Below are positions 6,440-9,317 of a stretch of 9,317 nucleotides of DNA, piece by piece. The first letter of the stretch is position 1. Each line of letters opens with the position of its first letter. The notes beneath the pieces were generated by a model, which made no database searches, had not been told where the DNA came from, and saw only the letters and a program-made list of their open reading frames with translations. The translations under genes and the position numbers were made by a program. Source of the stretch: an uncultured Phascolarctobacterium sp. (lineage in GTDB: Bacteria; Bacillota; Negativicutes; Acidaminococcales; Acidaminococcaceae). The stretch is taken from NCBI GenBank assembly GCA_900552005.1, contig URXU01000020.1, forward strand, positions 1 to 9,317, in the 5' to 3' direction.

Positions 6440-7078
6440 TTAATAGCCCAGCATTTCACCTATCAAAATAACCTTAATCCTGCCTGCCGGACGGCAGCAT
6501 CTGGTAATAACAAACTGATTGCAGATGCAATCCGGTGACAGACAATCTCCGCACAAGCCAGTTTTGGCACAGGGCGTCTGTTTACCCGGAAAACGCTGTA
6601 CATTAATAGGAGCCGCCGTCATGCGTGCTCTGGCAACCGCATCGTCAAGCGTCTTAACTACTTTATTGACGCCTGCCAGCACGATAACCTGCTTCGGACC
6701 GTAAATAAGAGCCGCACAGCGATTGCCGTTGCCGTCAATATTTACCAGCTGTCCATCCTCGCTGACAGCGTTGCTGCTCATCAAAAAAGTATCGCACAAT
6801 AAAGCCTTGCGCATCAGTTCCATGCGTTCAGCAGCATCATGCGCCTTGTCACGGTCAATTACATGATATTTTTGCTTAACCTGCTCCAGCAGTCCGATTT
6901 CACTGATTGTCATGGAGCCGCCCCAGGCTACCACATCTTCAGCCGGAATAAGAGTTAAAGCCAGCTGCAGTGCTTCAGCTGCTGTTGCGCAGTAAAAAGC
7001 ATCAAACCCACGTTTTTTCAGATTATTAACTACCGTATTTCCTAAAAGTGCGTTGCGTGCCTGCACAGGATTAGTCAT
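6440..7078 (-). CDS. LUD-domain protein (LutC/YkgG-like, former DUF162) with cysteine-rich C-terminus
   Basis: The 212-residue product has the LUD domain: VVAWGGSMT (49-57) and SNAVSEDGQLVNIDGNGNR (102-120), a glycine-rich binding segment found across the family, then VIVLAGVNKVVKTLDDA (131-147). After residue 168 comes a cysteine cluster at 170, 176, 179, 184, 186, 194 and 195, which could bind an Fe-S cluster or zinc. LutC and LutB contain this domain and act in L-lactate oxidation in Bacillus, but lutA and lutB partners are absent here, so lactate use should not be assumed for this stand-alone type. The ATG at 7078 is chosen over an in-frame GTG at 7087 because AGGTG lies 6 bases upstream of it. 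It lies 19 bases after pyrR and 17 before udp, inside a nucleoside-salvage operon. Confidence 0.87.
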   Translation of the reverse strand: MTNPVQARNALLGNTVVNNLKKRGFDAFYCATAAEALQLALTLIPAEDVVAWGGSMTISEIGLLEQVKQKYHVIDRDKAHDAAERMELMRKALLCDTFLMSSNAVSEDGQLVNIDGNGNRCAALIYGPKQVIVLAGVNKVVKTLDDAVARARMTAAPINVQRFPGKQTPCAKTGLCGDCLSPDCICNQFVITRCCRPAGRIKVILIGEMLGY

Positions 7079-7084
7079 CTTAAT

Positions 7085-7089
7085 CACCT
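7085..7089 (-). promoter_or_regulatory. Ribosome binding site that fixes the LUD-protein start
   Basis: AGGTG on the minus strand, 6 bases before the ATG at 7078. The alternative in-frame GTG (7087-7085) falls inside this element. Confidence 0.8.
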
Positions 7090-7097
7090 AACTTTAC

Positions 7098-7646
7098 TTA
7101 TTCCATTTCACCAATAGCTACTTCGTCTGCGCCGTCTTCCTCAGCCAAAAATACATTAACAGCTTCCTTATGAGAAGTGGGTACATTCTTGCCGGCAAAA
7201 TCAGCACGAATGGGCAATTCGCGGTGTCCACGGTCAATCAGTACCGCCAGCTGAATGGCTTTCGGACGTCCCATATCGATAATGGCATCTAAAGCAGCTC
7301 TAATGGTACGGCCGGTGTACAGAACATCGTCCACCAGAATAATAACCTTGCCGGTTAAATCCATGTCAATTTCCGTACCATGAACAATGGGATTGTAAGC
7401 CAAAGTAGACAAATCATCACGATATAAAGTTATATCCAGCATGCCTACGGGAATATGTACATTTTCAATACTTTCAATAGCTTTGGCAATGCGCTCAGCA
7501 ATGGGTACACCGCGGGTACGAATACCTACGAGCACCACATTTTCCACGCCTTTATTCTTTTCTATAATTTCATGAGCAATACGTACAATTGCGCGGCGCA
7601 TAGCGTCTGCATCCATAATTACATTTTTCTTTACAAAATTTGTCAT
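7098..7646 (-). CDS. pyrR: PyrR bifunctional pyr-operon regulator / uracil phosphoribosyltransferase
   Basis: PyrR binds pyr mRNA leaders in response to UMP/UTP and promotes attenuation. Many members also convert uracil and PRPP to UMP. The 182-residue product has family length and features: NVVLVGIRTRGVPIAERI (36-53), DITLYRDDL (71-79), and the PRPP motif VIILVDDVLYTGRTIRAAL (101-119). The late segment LIDRGHRELP and the NVP near the C-terminus also match. The ATG at 7646 is chosen because GGGGTG lies 6 bases upstream; the in-frame GTG at 7655 lies inside that site. It is 53 bases downstream of rluD, as in Bacillus lspA-ylyB-pyrR, but no pyr biosynthesis gene follows. I see no PyrR-binding leader in the short gap, so its target RNA must lie elsewhere. 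Uracil released by Udp could be its substrate. Confidence 0.96.
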   Translation of the reverse strand: MTNFVKKNVIMDADAMRRAIVRIAHEIIEKNKGVENVVLVGIRTRGVPIAERIAKAIESIENVHIPVGMLDITLYRDDLSTLAYNPIVHGTEIDMDLTGKVIILVDDVLYTGRTIRAALDAIIDMGRPKAIQLAVLIDRGHRELPIRADFAGKNVPTSHKEAVNVFLAEEDGADEVAIGEME

Positions 7647-7652
7647 AATTAT

Positions 7653-7658
7653 CACCCC
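7653..7658 (-). promoter_or_regulatory. Ribosome binding site that fixes the pyrR start
   Basis: GGGGTG on the minus strand, continuing as GAT to resemble the extended anti-16S match, lies 6 bases before the ATG at 7646. It excludes the in-frame GTG at 7655, which is part of the site. Confidence 0.85.
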
Positions 7659-7699
7659 AATATTATTCTACGGCAAAACCGTTTGTACCTTTTTCTCAA

Positions 7700-8647
7700 T
7701 CAATGAAACTGTCCCAGACGCAGCCTGGTGACAATTTTTTTCATATCCTCCGGCAGCGGAGCTTCAAAAGACATCTGCTCATGTGTACGCGGATGCACGA
7801 AAGATAATGTCAGCGAATGCAGCGCCTGACCGTTAATACTAAACGGCGTTTTCATCGGTGAATATTTCGGGTCACCTACCAGCGGGTACCCAAGATACTC
7901 CATATGTACGCGAATCTGGTGCGTTCTGCCTGTTTTCAGGCGGCATTTGACAATAGTATACTTGCCAAAACGCTCCATGACCTCGTATTCAGTAATGGCC
8001 TGCCGGCCGCCTTCGGTAACTACAGCCATTTTTTTACGGTCATTTTTATCACGGGCAATCTGGGTTTCAATCGTGCCGCTGTCATTTTTTATATTGCCGC
8101 GTACTACTGCCAGATATGTGCGTTGTGCTGTTTTATTTTGAATCTGTTCGGAAAGAGACAGATGCGCCGCATCGTTTTTGGCGCAAATCATAATGCCTGA
8201 AGTGTCCTTATCCAATCTATGCACAATCCCCGGACGGATAACACCGTTGATGCCGGAAAGATTATGGCAGTGATAAAGCAGTGCATTGACCAAAGTCCCC
8301 GTATAATTGCCGGCTGCCGGATGCACCACCATGCCGCGGGCTTTATTCACCACGACCACATCTTCGTCTTCGTAAATAATATCCAGCGGAATATTTTCCG
8401 GCTGCACATCCAAAGGCTGCGGTTCAGGCAATTCAACGATAATTTCATCGCCTAACTTAACCTTGTAGTTGGACTTCAAAACTTTGCCGCCCTTTACTGC
8501 CCTGCCCTCTTCCAGCAGGCGCTGCATGTTGGAACGGGTAATTTCCAAAAGCGCCGCCAAAGCCACATCCGCCCGCATACCTGCTTCATTTTCTGTAATA
8601 ATTATGCGTTCCTGTCCGCCAGGAACTCCTCTGCTATTATCTTCCAT
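7700..8647 (-). CDS. rluD: Large-subunit rRNA pseudouridine synthase, RluD/YlyB type
   Basis: The enzyme isomerises uridines to pseudouridine in 23S rRNA; E. coli RluD modifies helix 69 positions 1911, 1915 and 1917. The 315-residue product has an S4 RNA-binding domain (about 15-75, with TRSNMQRLLEEG and NYKVKLGDE). The RluA-type catalytic domain follows, with D146 in HRLDKDTSG as the catalytic aspartate and the C-terminal RTHQIRVHMEYLGYPLVGD element. The start at 8647 is chosen because AGGA stands 8 bases upstream and AGGAG just beyond. An in-frame ATG at 8671 has no good site and would add eight residues. The gene overlaps the end of lspA by 46 bases in another frame, indicating translational coupling. 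The symbol follows the RluD subfamily; ylyB is the Bacillus name, and exact target sites are not readable from sequence. Confidence 0.94.
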   Translation of the reverse strand: MEDNSRGVPGGQERIIITENEAGMRADVALAALLEITRSNMQRLLEEGRAVKGGKVLKSNYKVKLGDEIIVELPEPQPLDVQPENIPLDIIYEDEDVVVVNKARGMVVHPAAGNYTGTLVNALLYHCHNLSGINGVIRPGIVHRLDKDTSGIMICAKNDAAHLSLSEQIQNKTAQRTYLAVVRGNIKNDSGTIETQIARDKNDRKKMAVVTEGGRQAITEYEVMERFGKYTIVKCRLKTGRTHQIRVHMEYLGYPLVGDPKYSPMKTPFSINGQALHSLTLSFVHPRTHEQMSFEAPLPEDMKKIVTRLRLGQFH

Positions 8648-9054
8648 AAAATTAATCCTACTCCTACACATATTGCAATATCCGCCACATTAAAAATGGG
8701 CCAGATTCTTAAATCAAAAAAGTCGATTACCACCCCATGCAGGATGCGGTCAATAAGATTGCCGATAGCGCCGCCTACAAAGAGTGCGGACCCAGCTTCA
8801 ATCAATAATCCTTCCCGCCTGATTTCCCTGCGGAAAAACCAGACGCCGGCAATAACCGCTGCCGCAATAAGCACAAACAGCCAGCGGCTGCCTTCCAGCA
8901 TGCCGAAAGCTGCTCCGGGGTTTAAAATATATGTCCAATGGAACACATTGGGAATTACCGGGATACTTTCTCCCAAAAAGAAATTTTGCACCACGATGTA
9001 TTTGGTGAACTGATCTATGATAATTACTGCTGCTGCAATTAAAAGAAAATTCAT
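8602..9054 (-). CDS. lspA: Lipoprotein signal peptidase (signal peptidase II)
   Basis: LspA removes the signal peptide from diacylglyceryl-modified prolipoproteins in the cytoplasmic membrane. The 150-residue protein has family length and four hydrophobic segments. Conserved blocks are D14-Q-F-T-K in the first segment, N45-P-G-A-A-F, GAIGN99-L-I-D102-R103 and FN122-V-A-D125. D102 and D125 are the catalytic aspartic dyad, with the usual asparagines and R103 near them. The ATG at 9054 has GGAG 6 bases upstream and a short leader from an extended -10 promoter. It is the first gene of the unit, and its end overlaps rluD by 46 bases. Lipoprotein processing has no metabolic tie to the nucleoside genes downstream, so the grouping reflects the old Firmicutes order lspA-ylyB-pyrR. 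Confidence 0.97.
   Translation of the reverse strand: MNFLLIAAAVIIIDQFTKYIVVQNFFLGESIPVIPNVFHWTYILNPGAAFGMLEGSRWLFVLIAAAVIAGVWFFRREIRREGLLIEAGSALFVGGAIGNLIDRILHGVVIDFFDLRIWPIFNVADIAICVGVGLILWKIIAEEFLADRNA
8656..8665 (-). promoter_or_regulatory. Ribosome binding site of rluD inside lspA
   Basis: Tandem AGGAG (8661-8665) and AGGA (8656-8659) on the minus strand precede the ATG at 8647. Both lie within the lspA coding sequence. They support 8647 rather than 8671 as start, and coupling of rluD translation to lspA. Confidence 0.7.
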
Positions 9055-9083
9055 AAACTACTCCAACTGATTTTGATGTGTAT

Positions 9084-9092
9084 ATTATACCA
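9084..9092 (-). promoter_or_regulatory. Extended -10 promoter of the lspA operon
   Basis: TATAAT (9084-9089) is preceded by TGG on the minus strand, giving TGnTATAAT. The -35 position at 17 bases (9107-9112, AGTTTT) is a weak match. Upstream DNA to about 9170 is very AT-rich and could act as an UP element. The predicted leader before the lspA ATG is about 20-25 bases. The 9055-9174 gap holds no gene and nothing else that I recognise. Confidence 0.8.
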
Positions 9093-9174
9093 CAATTTTG
9101 CCTGATAAAACTATTACTCTTTCCATTTTTGCATATTTATATAATTTTTACTATTTTTTATTTACTGAGGAAGA

Positions 9175-9213
9175 CAAATAAAAAAGCCCTCTGCTTCCGC
9201 AAAGAAGCAGAGG
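9175..9213 (-). terminator. Intrinsic terminator of the acyl-CoA dehydrogenase unit
   Basis: A 10-base-pair perfect stem, CCTCTGCTTC/GAAGCAGAGG (9204-9213 with 9188-9197), closes a six-base loop. On the minus strand GC and TTTTTTATTT follow. It begins 17 bases after the dehydrogenase stop codon and separates that transcript from lspA. Confidence 0.95.
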
Positions 9214-9230
9214 ACCGCGTATTATACCAA

Positions 9231-9317
9231 TTAGTATAAAATTTTATTGGCAATAACCAGACGCTGAATTTGGTTGGTGCCTTCATAAATCTGCATGATT
9301 TTAGCATCACGCATCAT
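9231..9317 (-). CDS. Acyl-CoA dehydrogenase, C-terminal end only (partial)
   Basis: The last 28 codons and the TAA stop are in the window; the rest lies beyond its right edge. The residues include RDAKIMQIYEGTNQIQRLVI, the C-terminal signature of short- and medium-chain acyl-CoA dehydrogenases. The glutamate in IYEGT (codon 12 of the fragment) is the family's catalytic base, which abstracts the alpha proton of the acyl-CoA. The enzyme is an FAD-dependent cytoplasmic dehydrogenase. Butyryl-CoA dehydrogenase is a reasonable guess for an anaerobic Firmicute, but chain length and electron partner cannot be judged from this piece. A strong terminator follows. Confidence 0.93.
   Translation of the reverse strand: MMRDAKIMQIYEGTNQIQRLVIANKILY

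Noticed and set aside
6440..7078. Assignment of the LUD protein as lutC of a lactate oxidation system
   Set aside because: No lutA, lutB or lactate permease lies in the window, and the genes around it are for nucleoside salvage. Only the domain name can be defended.
7656..7699. PyrR attenuator or promoter between rluD and pyrR
   Set aside because: Only a 4-base-pair ACGG/CCGT hairpin without a T-tract is present, with no PyrR-binding consensus and no acceptable -35/-10 pair.
1..9317. CRISPR arrays, insertion sequences, phage genes or toxin-antitoxin pairs
   Set aside because: No regularly spaced repeats, transposase or integrase motifs or terminal inverted repeats were seen. The gaps between genes are short and occupied by promoters and terminators.

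Overview
The window looks like chromosomal core sequence from a Firmicutes bacterium. Ribosome binding sites are strong and purine-rich (GGAGG or AGGTG, mostly 4-8 bases from the ATG), base composition is moderate, and the order lspA-rluD(ylyB)-pyrR is the one seen at the start of the Bacillus pyr locus. Uridine phosphorylase and phosphopentomutase are E. coli-like in sequence and length. With an acyl-CoA dehydrogenase next door, this mix suggests Negativicutes (the Acidaminococcus/Phascolarctobacterium kind). That placement is an inference from gene content, not a proof. Every gene I can support lies on the minus strand, so the window reads right to left, and coding density is high.

Right end (9317 to about 9175): the last 28 codons of an acyl-CoA dehydrogenase, then a strong intrinsic terminator. 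An AT-rich gap with an extended -10 promoter follows (9084-9092). From it starts a seven-gene run with no visible internal terminator: lspA (lipoprotein signal peptidase), rluD-type 23S rRNA pseudouridine synthase, pyrR, a LUD-domain protein with a cysteine-rich tail, udp (uridine phosphorylase), deoB (phosphopentomutase) and a small exported protein of unknown function. It ends at a hairpin terminator at 3766-3810.

Middle (3768 to 847): a three-gene unit made of xpt (xanthine phosphoribosyltransferase), an NCS2 xanthine permease (pbuX-like) and a metal-dependent amidohydrolase of the amidohydrolase_2 type. It ends at a terminator at 847-871. The leader of xpt is too short for the guanine riboswitch that controls xpt-pbuX in Bacillus.

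Left end: an uncharacterised 222-residue protein whose two halves look like diverged copies of one module, then a consensus promoter and tRNA-Asp(GUC), cut by the window edge just inside its 3' CCA end.

Read together, the window is largely a nucleobase and nucleoside salvage neighbourhood. Xanthine is imported and turned into XMP (pbuX, xpt). Uridine is split into uracil and ribose-1-phosphate (udp), which DeoB moves to ribose-5-phosphate. PyrR senses UMP/UTP. The unknowns sit inside these operons: the LUD protein, the exported protein and the amidohydrolase. I found no mobile element, CRISPR array, phage gene or clear sign of recent transfer. The interest lies in unexplained partners inside otherwise ordinary operons.
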